A DNA stretch of 52,936 bases, taken from contig CAYOHY010000010.1 in NCBI GenBank assembly GCA_964403885.1, forward strand, positions 1 through 52,936, read 5' to 3'. The DNA comes from CAYOHY01 sp964403885 (GTDB lineage Bacteria > Actinomycetota > Coriobacteriia > Anaerosomatales > PHET01). The notes below the pieces were generated by a model. That model made no database searches and was not told the DNA's origin. It worked only from the letters and a program-made list of their open reading frames with translations. The stretch's first letter is position 1. Every line of letters starts with the position of its first letter. The position numbers and the translations under genes are program-made. Shown here one piece after another: positions 18,940 to 27,581 of the stretch.

Positions 18940-20354
18940 TAGTCCTCCTCGGACCCTACCTCGAGACCGCCCTCGAAGACGGTGTCATCCTCGTCCCCAC
19001 CCTCAAAGCCGGTGTCGTCCTCATCCTCGAGCTCGTCTTCGATGTAGACCACTTCGTTGTCGTCCATCAGTCCCACGTCGAACTCGAAGCTGCGGCCCAC
19101 GATACGAATCTCGTCGCCGTCACGGGCTCCGGCCTCGATCAGCGCGCTCTCGACGCCGGCCTTGACCATGCGCTTCTGGAGGAACGCCACGGCTTCTTCA
19201 TTGTCCCATTCGGTCTGGATGACCATGCGCTCGATGCCACGGCCTTCGACACGGAACACGCCGCCTCCCAGATTGACCACGCGGAAGTCCTTCGACTTCT
19301 TGCGAGTGTGCTGGAAGACCGCCTGGAAGGGCTCGGCCTGCTCGGCGACGGCGGTGCGGATCTCGTGCACGCGCTCCGCGACCGAGAGCATCATCGCATC
19401 GATGCCCTCTCCGGTGACCGCGGAGACCGCGAAGTACGGCCATCCGTCGGCTTCGGCACGCTGGCGCATCCGCTCGTCGGCCTCTTCGACGCCGACCACG
19501 TCGGCCTTGTTGCCCACGATCACGCGGGGCCGAGACACAAGCTCCTCGGCGTGCAAGGCGAGCTCTCGCTCGATGATCTCGTAGTCACTGATGACGTCGC
19601 GCTGCTCGTAGCTGCCCGTGAGATCGACCACGTGGATGATGAGCGCAGAGCGCTCGATATGACGCAGGAAGGCGTGCCCGAGGCCCTTGCCCTCGCTGGC
19701 GCCCTCGATGAGGCCGGGGACGTCTGCGACCACGAAGCTGCGGCCGCCCGCCTTGACCACGCCCAGGTTGGGGACGAGCGTCGTGAAGGGATAGTCGGCG
19801 ATCTTGGGCCGCGCCGCGCTCATGCGGGCGATCAGCGAAGACTTGCCCACGCTGGGCATGCCCACGAGGGCGGCGTCGGCGAGAAGCTTCATCTCGAGAC
19901 GGACCCAGCGCTCCTGGGCCGGCTCGCCCAGCTCGGCGAATCCGGGAGCGCGGCGCGTGGGGGTGACGAAGTGGATGTTGCCTCGGCCACCGTACCCGCC
20001 CTCGGCCACGACGACCCGCTGCCCTTGATGCGTGAGATCGCCGATGAACTCGCCGGTCTCTCCGTCGGTCACGACGGTGCCCAGCGGCACCTTGAGGATG
20101 AGGTCCTCGCCGCGGGCGCCGTGGCGAATCTGGCCCTTGCCGTGCACGCCCTTGGGCGCCTTGAAGTGCCGCTTGTAGTGGTAGTCCAGCAGCGAGGAGA
20201 GAGCGGCGTCGGCCTCGAGCACGACGTTTCCGCCGGTACCGCCGTCGCCGCCGTCAGGCCCGCCCTTGGGCACGTGGGCTTCTCGGCGGAACGACATGCA
20301 ACCCGCGCCGCCGTCGCCGCCCTTCACATGGATCTTTACTTCATCTATGAACAC
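18939..20354 (-). CDS. obgE: Obg GTPase
   Basis: ObgE is a ribosome-assembly GTPase. The GTG at 20354 gives (M)FIDEVKIHVKGGDGG, the canonical start, 471 residues in all; a reading from 20387 adds 11 unlikely residues. The Obg fold (1-158) is Gly-rich (KGGPDGGDGGTGGNV). The G domain has GMPSVGKSS, DVPGLIEG and NKAD. The OCT domain follows at about 345-430. The acidic tail carries a tandem repeat, DEDDTGFEGG then DEDDTVFEGG. AAGGA lies about 9 bases before the start. It follows rplU-rpmA and overlaps proB. Confidence 0.96.
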   Translation of the reverse strand: MFIDEVKIHVKGGDGGAGCMSFRREAHVPKGGPDGGDGGTGGNVVLEADAALSSLLDYHYKRHFKAPKGVHGKGQIRHGARGEDLILKVPLGTVVTDGETGEFIGDLTHQGQRVVVAEGGYGGRGNIHFVTPTRRAPGFAELGEPAQERWVRLEMKLLADAALVGMPSVGKSSLIARMSAARPKIADYPFTTLVPNLGVVKAGGRSFVVADVPGLIEGASEGKGLGHAFLRHIERSALIIHVVDLTGSYEQRDVISDYEIIERELALHAEELVSRPRVIVGNKADVVGVEEADERMRQRAEADGWPYFAVSAVTGEGIDAMMLSVAERVHEIRTAVAEQAEPFQAVFQHTRKKSKDFRVVNLGGGVFRVEGRGIERMVIQTEWDNEEAVAFLQKRMVKAGVESALIEAGARDGDEIRIVGRSFEFDVGLMDDNEVVYIEDELEDEDDTGFEGGDEDDTVFEGGLEVGSEED

Positions 20355-20401
20355 GTGGTTCAGGTCCTTCCAGTGGATGCGCCGCATCCAGAATATGCGA
20401 A

Positions 20402-20436
20402 CGAGCCCCCCGCCGGGTCATCGGGCGGAGGGCTCG
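20402..20436 (-). terminator. Hairpin between rpmA and obgE
   Basis: CGAGCCCCCCGCC pairs with GGCGGAGGGCTCG with one mismatch around a GGGTCATCGG-type loop. The minus-strand continuation is TTCGCATATTCT, a weak T-tract. It may end the ribosomal-protein transcript in part while letting some RNA polymerase continue into obgE. Confidence 0.55.
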
Positions 20437-20466
20437 CGACTGTCGCGTGATGCTCGGTCGGGCCGT

Positions 20467-20721
20467 TTAGGCCTCGAGCGGTCGAACGTGCACACGGCGC
20501 TTGAGACCGCGGGTGAACTCCACGGTACCCTCACGCAGTGCGAACAGCGTGTCGTCGCCACCGCGACCAACGCCCTCACCCGGGTGGATACGGGTGCCGC
20601 GCTGGCGCACGATGATCGTGCCCGTGCCAACGACCTCGCCGGCGAAGCGCTTCACACCAAGGCGCTTTGCCTTTGAATCGCGACCGTTCTTAGTAGAACC
20701 GAGACCTTTCTTATGAGCCAT
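20467..20721 (-). CDS. rpmA: 50S ribosomal protein L27
   Basis: L27 lies near the peptidyl-transferase centre. The 84 residues begin MAHKKGLGSTKNGRDS, so the functional N-terminus starts directly. There is no cleavable leader of the kind seen in bacteria with the Prp protease, and no prp gene lies between rplU and rpmA. The middle GTIIVRQRGTRIHPGEGVGRG is the family signature. GGGATCGAGC before the ATG gives a modest ribosome site. It follows rplU by 15 bases. Confidence 0.97.
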   Translation of the reverse strand: MAHKKGLGSTKNGRDSKAKRLGVKRFAGEVVGTGTIIVRQRGTRIHPGEGVGRGGDDTLFALREGTVEFTRGLKRRVHVRPLEA

Positions 20722-20736
20722 TGCTCGATCCCTGCC

Positions 20737-21141
20737 TTACTCGTTCTCAGCGGCCGCGGCCTCGGTCGCCTCAGCGACAGGCTCTTCGACCTTCTCGGCG
20801 GCCTTCTTCTTGGGAGCGGCCTTCTTGGCGGCGCCGGCTGCCACGTCCGTGATGCGGACGCGGGTCAGGTCCTGGCGGTGGCCCTTGAGGCGCTTGTAGC
20901 CCTTGCGCTTCTTGAACTTGAAGATGATGGCCTTGTCGCCCTTGAAGTGCTCGACGACTTCGCCCGTGACGGTAGCTGCAGCGAGCTGGGCGGCGTCGGT
21001 CACGATCTCATCCTCGTTAGCAAGGAAGATGACATCGAACTTGACGCTCTCGCCAACCTCGGCCTTGAGCTTCTCGACAGTGACCACGTCGCCGGCAGCG
21101 ACCTTGAGCTGCTTGCCACCGGTAGCAACGATTGCGTACAT
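20737..21141 (-). CDS. rplU: 50S ribosomal protein L21
   Basis: L21 is a 23S rRNA-binding protein. The core (1-103) reads MYAIVATGGKQLKVAAGDVV, then KFKKRKGYKRLKGHRQDLT, the usual signature. The last about 30 residues are an added Lys/Ala/Glu-rich tail (AAKKAAPKKKAAEKVEE) not found in shorter L21 proteins. AAAGG lies 6 bases before the ATG. A clear promoter lies 40 bases upstream, so rplU-rpmA can be transcribed independently of the long upstream operon. Confidence 0.97.
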   Translation of the reverse strand: MYAIVATGGKQLKVAAGDVVTVEKLKAEVGESVKFDVIFLANEDEIVTDAAQLAAATVTGEVVEHFKGDKAIIFKFKKRKGYKRLKGHRQDLTRVRITDVAAGAAKKAAPKKKAAEKVEEPVAEATEAAAAENE

Positions 21142-21180
21142 CAGGAACCTTTCAATCGCTTGATAAACGCGCGAGGAGAT

Positions 21181-21209
21181 ATGCTAACAGCCCATCCCAC
21201 ATGCGTCAA
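21181..21209 (-). promoter_or_regulatory. rplU promoter
   Basis: On the minus strand TTGACG (21204-21209) and TAGCAT (21181-21186) are separated by exactly 17 bases, close to the sigma70 consensus. The -10 ends 40 bases before the rplU ATG. This is the best promoter match in the window. Confidence 0.75.
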
Positions 21210-21287
21210 CGAACTTACGGCACTACAACGGTGCCGGGAGTATCCTACCCTGAAATGACGCCCAAGGCACCATCGGATCTGGAGAGA

Positions 21288-22781
21288 CTACGATCCGAAG
21301 GGCCTCCGTCCGAACAACCCGGTCTTGCCCTCGATGAGCACCCGCACCTCGGTGGGACTGGCCTCGTCATCGGGGACGATCGTGACCTGACGGCCCGTCT
21401 CGGCCCGCAGAGCGGCGGCCACGTTGAGCCCCGGTTCCGTCACAAGCTTGAAGGTCTCGGGGTTCAGGCCGAACAGGTAGGCGTCACTGCGTCCGTTGCG
21501 CAGCAGCTCGCGCATGCGACGCTCGACCGAGATGCGCCTCGTCTGCCGAGACACGACGCGACCCTCCCCGCGGCAGTGGGGACACGGCTCGGTGAGCACG
21601 CCGTACAGACCGTCCGTCACGTTCTTGCGGGTGATCTCCACCAACCCAAGTCGCGAGATGTCGCTCATGCGCGTCTTGGTCCTGTCGCGCTCGAGTGCCT
21701 CAGACAGTCGCGCCAGCACCTGACCGCGGCTGAGCTGCTCCTCCATGTCGATGAAGTCGATGACGATGATGCCACCCAGGTCTCGCAGGCGCAGCTGGCG
21801 AACAGCCTCATCGGCCGCCTCCAGATTCGTGCGCAGGATCGTCTCCTCAAGGCTGCGCTTGCCCACGAACTTGCCTGTGTTGACGTCGATGGAGACGAGC
21901 GCCTCCGTCTTGTCGATGGTCAGGTAACCCCCGCTGGGAAGTGGAACGGTGCGCTTGAGCGCCGTGTCGATAGCGTCTTGCAGCTTGTAGAGCTCGAACA
22001 GCGTGGTCTTCTCTTTGTAGAGCTGCACCCGCCGCACGAGGTGAGGGCTCGTCTTCTTCAGGAACGAGACCACCTTCTCGAAGGTCGCCTTGTCGTCGAT
22101 GGTCAGCCTGCGGAAGTCCTCAGACAAGACGTCGCGTACGAACCGCAGCGCAAGATCCATCTCCGTGTAGATGATCTCGGGAGCGAGCGCCTCGGTCGAT
22201 TGATGGTTGACGCGCTTCCACAGGCGAAGCAGGAACTCGAGATCGCTCACGAGGTCGCGCTCGCTCGCACCCTGCGCGACGGTGCGTACGATGACCCCCA
22301 CCTCATCGGGTACGTGCGCAGCCACGATGTCGTGAAGGCGATCGCGTTCAGCATCGGGCAGCTTCTTGGACACGCCCACGAACCGCGAGTGCGGCATGAG
22401 CACGAGGAAACGTCCCGGCAAGGTGATCTCTGTGGTCACGCGAGCGCCCTTGGTCCCCATGGGGTCCTTGACGACCTGGACCATGAGCTGCTGGCCGACC
22501 TTGAGCAGCTGCTGGATGTCGCGCTTGGGCAGCCCCTCGACGCCCTCAGGGGACACGACCTCATCGACATAGAGGAACGCGTTCTTCTCAAGACCGATGT
22601 CGACGAACGCCGCCTGCATGCCCGGAAGAACGTCGCTCACCTTACCGAGGTAGACGTTTCCCACGACACTTCTTTTTGGACGCTCGATGTAGAGTTCGAC
22701 GAGCTCCCGGTCCTCGAGCAGTGCGACCCGGGTCTCGTTGCTATCGTGCGAGATCAACATCTCGCGGGCCATGTCGGCCAC
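21288..22781 (-). CDS. rng: Ribonuclease E/G
   Basis: This single-strand endoribonuclease processes rRNA and mRNA. The 497 residues contain an S1-like region (GNVYLGKVSDVLPGMQAAFV), the catalytic acidic motifs IDVNTGKFVG and IDFIDM, and the zinc-link CPHCRGEGRV. There is no long disordered C-terminal scaffold, so the size is closer to RNase G. GTG at 22781 is chosen because GAGAGG lies about 5 bases upstream; ATG at 22772 is the alternative. The frame open to 22841 overlaps the DUF2344 gene. The setting before rplU-rpmA is common. Confidence 0.93.
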   Translation of the reverse strand: MADMAREMLISHDSNETRVALLEDRELVELYIERPKRSVVGNVYLGKVSDVLPGMQAAFVDIGLEKNAFLYVDEVVSPEGVEGLPKRDIQQLLKVGQQLMVQVVKDPMGTKGARVTTEITLPGRFLVLMPHSRFVGVSKKLPDAERDRLHDIVAAHVPDEVGVIVRTVAQGASERDLVSDLEFLLRLWKRVNHQSTEALAPEIIYTEMDLALRFVRDVLSEDFRRLTIDDKATFEKVVSFLKKTSPHLVRRVQLYKEKTTLFELYKLQDAIDTALKRTVPLPSGGYLTIDKTEALVSIDVNTGKFVGKRSLEETILRTNLEAADEAVRQLRLRDLGGIIVIDFIDMEEQLSRGQVLARLSEALERDRTKTRMSDISRLGLVEITRKNVTDGLYGVLTEPCPHCRGEGRVVSRQTRRISVERRMRELLRNGRSDAYLFGLNPETFKLVTEPGLNVAAALRAETGRQVTIVPDDEASPTEVRVLIEGKTGLFGRRPFGS

Positions 22782-22794
22782 TGGTCCTCTCCCG

Positions 22795-23490
22795 TCACAC
22801 GGGACGCGACCAGACCCCCTCATCAGATTCGACAAGCGCATCCAGACGCGTCGTGCGCACGGCAGACGCAGTCACTCCGGCTCTCTCAAGAGCGGCGCGG
22901 ATGAGCGAATCAGGGCGGAGAGACCCTTCCGGGCCCATGCGGACGGCGAGCTCTACGGTGGCTCCACCGTCCCGATCCATGACACGCGGGTCCTTCGGGA
23001 CACTGCGCGCCAGGTCGAAAACCTTTTGTTTGCCCTTCTTCTGCACAACCACAAGCTCACCCTCCGAGAGCACCTGCGACAGCGCCGCGTGCATCTTCTC
23101 GGACTTGATCTCCTCTCCGTCGAGCTCGACCAGATAGATCGCTATCGTCAGCGCCGCCGTCAACGAGGGCACGCTATCCGCCACGTAGCGCGCCTCGACG
23201 GGCGCCAGGTCGGCGGGAGCGGCCCCGGAAAGCAGACGCAGGGCTTCCTTGGCCTCAGTGTAGCGCGTCAGCCACACATCGAAGTACTCATTCTCGCCGG
23301 CGGTGCCCACCGGCAGTGCGGGACCGAACGCAGCCTTGAGGTGTGGACTGAATCCCTGGGTGATGGCGAACGGCAACCCGGCACGCCTGACGACGCGCTC
23401 GAGCGCATGGACGACCTCGAGATGTGACAGGTGGCGAAGGCGCCCGGACTTGACGTAGCGCACCCTCAGGCGGAACTCGCCGGGACTCAT
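22795..23490 (-). CDS. DUF2344 radical SAM-linked protein
   Basis: The 231-residue protein begins RLRVRYVKSGRLRHLSHLE and continues with GLPFAITQGFSPHLKAAFGP, the signature of the DUF2344 (TIGR03936) family. In this family the domain is either fused or adjacent to a radical SAM protein like the next gene upstream. Its own reaction is not known. The start overlaps the radical SAM stop (ATGA at 23487-23490), which suggests coupled translation and a physical partnership. It lies directly before the RNase E/G gene, as in other Gram-positive bacteria. A role in RNA modification is only a guess from that context. Confidence 0.85.
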   Translation of the reverse strand: MSPGEFRLRVRYVKSGRLRHLSHLEVVHALERVVRRAGLPFAITQGFSPHLKAAFGPALPVGTAGENEYFDVWLTRYTEAKEALRLLSGAAPADLAPVEARYVADSVPSLTAALTIAIYLVELDGEEIKSEKMHAALSQVLSEGELVVVQKKGKQKVFDLARSVPKDPRVMDRDGGATVELAVRMGPEGSLRPDSLIRAALERAGVTASAVRTTRLDALVESDEGVWSRPV

Positions 23491-25352
23491 CGGCGCTCAC
23501 CCCCCGCCAACACGATGTCGACACCCAGATCGCCGCAGACGTCGCAGCCCGTGCAACCGGAGAAGCTGCAGTCCGCGGTGGTCACGCCCTCGAGCGCACG
23601 CGCACGCTCACGCTCGAGATAGCGGCGCGAGACTCCGGCCGAGATGTGGTCCCACGGCAACGGCTCATCGAGCTCACGCGCGCGATTCGCGATCGACGTG
23701 GGGTCGATCCCGCACGTATCGAACGCGTCGAGCCACGCCGAGAGCTTGAACTGCTCGGTCCACGCGTCGAAGCGCGCGCCGGAACGCCATGCGGTCTCGA
23801 CGACGTCGGCCAGTTCCCTGCCGCCTCGGGCCATGACACCTTCGAGGTAGCTGACATCGGCATCGTGCCAGTGCAGGTCGACTCCCTTGCGGGGGCACGA
23901 CTCACGCAACACGCCCTGACGGCGCTTCACCTCTTCGAAGGTCACCTGCGGCTCCCACTGGAAGGGAGTGTTGACCTTGGGCACGAACGTGGACACGCTC
24001 ACACCGATCTTGAGACCGCCGCGCTGTGACGGCGGAGTGGCCTCTCGGGCGGTGGTGAGCACCTTGTACACGAGGTTGCCGATGCCACGGATGTCGTCAT
24101 CGGTCTCAGTGGGCAGACCGATCATGAAGTAGAGCTTCACCCGACGCCATCCGGCCTCGAACGCAAGGCGGATCGTGTCGAGGAGGTCTTCCTCGGTGAC
24201 GTTCTTGTTGATGACGTCGCGCATCCGCTGCGTGCCCGCCTCCGGCGCGAAGGTGAGTCCGGACTTCTTGCCCGAGGCGATCATGCGCGCCATGTCGACC
24301 GAGAACGCGTCGACCCGAAGCGACGGAAGCGACACCGAGATGCCCGTACCTGCCAGCCGGCGCTGGAGGCGTCGCAACACGTCCTCGAGCATCGAGTGGT
24401 CCGCGGTCGACAGCGATGTGAGCGAGACCTCGTCGTAGCCGGTGCACGCGAGGCCGGCGAGTGCGTCGCGAACGACGTCGTCGGCGCTGCGCTCACGCAC
24501 CGGGCGATACACCATGCCCGCCTGGCAGAAGCGGCACCCGCGCGTGCAGCCGCGCAAGACCTCGACGGCGAAGCGGTCGTGCACGACGTCCATGAAGGGC
24601 ACCACCGGACACGTGGGGGGCCTGTGAGCGCTCAGGTCGGCGACGACCCGCTTGGTCACGACAGCGGGCGCGCCCTCGGCCGGTACGACCCCGGCGAACG
24701 CTCCCTGTGCGTCGGTCCGCACATCGTAGAGCGACGGGACGTACACGCCGGGTATCTGCGCCAAGGCAGCGAGCACCTGGGCGCGCGACAGGCCGGCCGC
24801 TTTGGCGGCTCGGTGGGCGTCCACGATGTCGACGACCGCGTCCTCCCCTTCCCCGATCAAGATCGCATCGAAGAACGGTGCGAACGGCTCAGGGTTGAAG
24901 ACACAGGGACCGCCCGCGACGACCAGCGGATGCGTCTCGTCACGCTCGGCGCTTCGCAGCGGGATGGCCGCGAGATCGAGCGCCTCGAGGATGTTGGCGT
25001 AGCTCAGCTCATAGGGCACGGTGATGCCGAGAAGATCGAAGTCGCGCACGGGGGCGCAGCTCTCGAGCGAGAACAGCGGCACGTCGTTCTCGCGCATGAG
25101 CTCGGACAGGTCGATCCACGGGATGTACGCGCGCTCGGCGGCAACGCCGTCGCACGTGTTGAGCCGGTCATACAAGATGCCGATGGCCTGGTTGGCCTGG
25201 CCGATCTCGTAGGTGTCGGGATACAGAAGAACAGCGCGATAGTCGGCGTCCTCGCGATGATGAGCGCCCCACTCCCTGTCAAGGTAGCGGGCGGGTCGCT
25301 CTATGCGTGCGAGGAGCGGTTCGATGCGCGGCCACAGGTCGGCCAGCGTCAC
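23487..25352 (-). CDS. B12-binding-type radical SAM protein (TIGR03960-like)
   Basis: The protein has 621 residues. The N-terminal third resembles a cobalamin-binding-like fold (LYPDTYEIGQANQAIGILYD, GGPCVFNPEPFAPFFD, IGEGEDAVVD). The radical SAM core has GCTRGCRFCQAG (CxxxCxxC) near residue 265, LTFAPEAGTQRMRDVINK and YFMIGLPTETDDD. The C-terminus ends with extra cysteines in CSFSGCTGCDVCG, a possible auxiliary cluster. This is the radical SAM partner of DUF2344; the substrate is unknown. The start is GTG at 25352, overlapping the previous stop. Confidence 0.88.
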   Translation of the reverse strand: MTLADLWPRIEPLLARIERPARYLDREWGAHHREDADYRAVLLYPDTYEIGQANQAIGILYDRLNTCDGVAAERAYIPWIDLSELMRENDVPLFSLESCAPVRDFDLLGITVPYELSYANILEALDLAAIPLRSAERDETHPLVVAGGPCVFNPEPFAPFFDAILIGEGEDAVVDIVDAHRAAKAAGLSRAQVLAALAQIPGVYVPSLYDVRTDAQGAFAGVVPAEGAPAVVTKRVVADLSAHRPPTCPVVPFMDVVHDRFAVEVLRGCTRGCRFCQAGMVYRPVRERSADDVVRDALAGLACTGYDEVSLTSLSTADHSMLEDVLRRLQRRLAGTGISVSLPSLRVDAFSVDMARMIASGKKSGLTFAPEAGTQRMRDVINKNVTEEDLLDTIRLAFEAGWRRVKLYFMIGLPTETDDDIRGIGNLVYKVLTTAREATPPSQRGGLKIGVSVSTFVPKVNTPFQWEPQVTFEEVKRRQGVLRESCPRKGVDLHWHDADVSYLEGVMARGGRELADVVETAWRSGARFDAWTEQFKLSAWLDAFDTCGIDPTSIANRARELDEPLPWDHISAGVSRRYLERERARALEGVTTADCSFSGCTGCDVCGDLGVDIVLAGGERR

Positions 25353-26356
25353 AGCTCCCTCGTTCCAGTCGATGGGTCGGTCTCACCGGCGACCGCCGGA
25401 AGAATCGCATACTCTACCGCGGATGGTTCTTCGTCGGCCACCCAGGCGTGCGCGGGAATCGCCTCTTCACGGCCGCCCTTGCGGCGCGCGGCGTCGATCG
25501 CCCGGTCGCGAGCGTCGCGGATCCGCTCGGCCAGACCGCTCACGTCACCGCCGTGCTCGAAGTACTCAAGGGCCGCGTAGCCCATGGCCAGCGTGCCGGA
25601 GTACCCGATACCGGCCTTGATCGCCCACCCGAAACCGGGCACCAGCGCCAGCGCCTGACGCGCAACGCTGCGAAACACGAACGCGCCACCCACGACAGCC
25701 GCAAGCTCCTTGATCCGCTCGGTGCCCAACGGCTCTCCGTATGCTGCGGCGATCTGCAGGATCATCTTGGCCTGGTTCGCGGTCATGATGGGCATGTCGG
25801 CGCCGGGGATGATGACCACGCCTCCCACGACAGCGTTCTGGAAGGCCGTGTTCTTGATCGACTCCTCTGCCACGGCGTGGCGGACGAACTCGAAGTTGGC
25901 CGCAAGGGCCAGGCGCTTGCCGTTCACGCGGTCGGCGAGCCACTTGCCCAGCGCCTCGACGAGCTCGTCAGGGGCGTCAGCGGCGAGGGTATCCAGGATG
26001 GGATGCTGGAGGCGTCGTGACACGAGATCACGGGGCTCCCCCAGCGCCAGCAGAGCCGTGGGCACGAAGCGATCACGGGCGCGTGACAGCGAGGGGCCCA
26101 GCGTGCCTCCCGGGCCGGTCAGCCCGATCACGGCATCGGCGGCGTCATCGACCACGAGCACGTCGCCGGGAACCACCGGCTCGACGTGCAGACGAGCGGT
26201 GCTCATCTGAGGGCGCAACGCGTCTTTCAACGCATCGACCGCCGCCTCGGGTGCCTGTGCGTCGACGTAGACGGCGATGCGCACCGGCTTCTCGCGCTCG
26301 GTGCGCAGCTTCGAGCCCGAGCTCACGAGGTCGCGTATGTCGAGTGGCATCGCCAT
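25349..26356 (-). CDS. DUF697 family protein
   Basis: The 335-residue protein has an N-terminal part of about 150 residues (VRIAVYVDAQAPEAAVDALK, DVLVVDDAADAVIGL) and a DUF697 domain. The DUF697 domain includes AVVGGVVIIPGADMPIMT and NQAKMILQIAAAYGE, then hydrophobic stretches (VVGGAFVFRSVARQALALV and GWAIKAGIGYSGTLAMGYA) likely to associate with membrane. DUF697 is found in YcjF-like and GTPase-linked proteins of unclear role. No GTPase motifs are visible. It sits between rodA and the radical SAM gene, overlapping the latter. Confidence 0.8.
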   Translation of the reverse strand: MAMPLDIRDLVSSGSKLRTEREKPVRIAVYVDAQAPEAAVDALKDALRPQMSTARLHVEPVVPGDVLVVDDAADAVIGLTGPGGTLGPSLSRARDRFVPTALLALGEPRDLVSRRLQHPILDTLAADAPDELVEALGKWLADRVNGKRLALAANFEFVRHAVAEESIKNTAFQNAVVGGVVIIPGADMPIMTANQAKMILQIAAAYGEPLGTERIKELAAVVGGAFVFRSVARQALALVPGFGWAIKAGIGYSGTLAMGYAALEYFEHGGDVSGLAERIRDARDRAIDAARRKGGREEAIPAHAWVADEEPSAVEYAILPAVAGETDPSTGTREL

Positions 26357-26365
26357 GGTTGCTCC

Positions 26366-27577
26366 CTACGAGTACCTACGTGTCCAGACCGACAACAGCA
26401 TACCCGTCGCGGCCAGGTTGGTGACCATGAACGACGAACCGAAGCTCATGAACGGCAACGGAACGCCCGTGATGGGCATGACTCCGATGGTCATGCCGAT
26501 GTTCTCGAGGATCTGGAACGTCCACATCGAGATGATGCCCACCGCGATCAGCGAGCCGAACAGATCGCGCGAGGACGCCGATATCTCGAGCGACGTCACG
26601 AGCAGCCCGAGATAGAGCCCAAGCAAGATCACCGCCCCCAGGAAGCCGAGCTCCTCCCCCAAGACGCTGAAGATGAAGTCCGTGTGGCGCTCGGGCAGGA
26701 AGTTGAGGTTGCCCTGTGTACCCGAGCCCAGCCCCTTGCCGGTGAGCTCACCGGACCCGATCGCGATCTTGGACTGTTCGAGGTTATAGCCCGCGCCATC
26801 CGGGTCACGCGTGGGATCGACGAAGACGAGAAGGCGGTTGAGCTGATAGCGCTTGATGAGCACGCTGGAGTCGTCGACCTGCTTGAGCGCCTCAGACGAG
26901 CCCGACGCCTGCGCCGCGATGTAGGCGGGGTCGTACGGACCGCGGTGAAGCATGCGGTTGAGCCCCTCGTTGGCGCCAAAGAGCACGCCGATGAGCAGTA
27001 CCCCGGTGATGCCGAGAACAGCGAACCACCTGCCCTTGAGGCCGCCCACCAGAAGCATGCCGGCGGTGATCGCCGCGAAGACCAGTCCGGTGCCGAGGTC
27101 ACCCACCGCAACGACGAGCAGGAACGGGATGGCCGCCAAGCCCAACACGCGGGCCACGTCGCGACCGTGCTCGATACGCCCCTTGTAGCCCGCGATCACC
27201 GCGGCCATCACGAGGATGAACACGAGTTTTCCGGGCTCGGAAGGCTGGAAGAGGCGGATGCCGGCGATCTCGAGCCACAGCTGCGCGCCCTTGGCCGATG
27301 CACCCAGACCCGGTACGAGCGGAGAGATGATGAGGAAGGCATCGAAGAGCAGGAGCGGGCCCACCCAGCCTTGGAACTTGCGGTAGTCGATGACCCACGC
27401 CGCAATGAGCGGCACAAGGCCGATGGCGATACCAAGCAGATGCCGCTTGAACATCGCGTCCCCGGCGCCCATACCCGACACGGCGGAACGAACCATGATG
27501 CTGCCGAAGACGGACAGCAGCAAGACGACCGCGACGAGCGTGGGATTGACCACGCGCAATGGGGAGCGCTCGTTCAC
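26366..27577 (-). CDS. rodA: Peptidoglycan glycosyltransferase RodA
   Basis: RodA is the SEDS polymerase that builds glycan strands for cell elongation with PBP2. GTG at 27577 follows GAGGTG and gives 403 residues with about ten membrane helices. Family motifs include FQPSEPGKLVFILVMA, VGDLGTGLVFAA, AIGSGELTGKGLGSGTQ, FLPERHTDFIFSVLGEELGF and GVPLPFMSFGSS. The ATG at 27685 would add 36 residues lying inside mrdA. The RodA/PBP2 pair is encoded back to back, as expected. Confidence 0.95.
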   Translation of the reverse strand: MNERSPLRVVNPTLVAVVLLLSVFGSIMVRSAVSGMGAGDAMFKRHLLGIAIGLVPLIAAWVIDYRKFQGWVGPLLLFDAFLIISPLVPGLGASAKGAQLWLEIAGIRLFQPSEPGKLVFILVMAAVIAGYKGRIEHGRDVARVLGLAAIPFLLVVAVGDLGTGLVFAAITAGMLLVGGLKGRWFAVLGITGVLLIGVLFGANEGLNRMLHRGPYDPAYIAAQASGSSEALKQVDDSSVLIKRYQLNRLLVFVDPTRDPDGAGYNLEQSKIAIGSGELTGKGLGSGTQGNLNFLPERHTDFIFSVLGEELGFLGAVILLGLYLGLLVTSLEISASSRDLFGSLIAVGIISMWTFQILENIGMTIGVMPITGVPLPFMSFGSSFMVTNLAATGMLLSVWTRRYS

Positions 27578-27581
27578 GCCA

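Noticed and set aside
21142..21287. A structured L21 leader regulating rplU
   Set aside because: The transcript from the predicted promoter has about 35 leader bases, and no conserved structure is apparent; the GGCAC/GTGCC stem lies upstream of the promoter.
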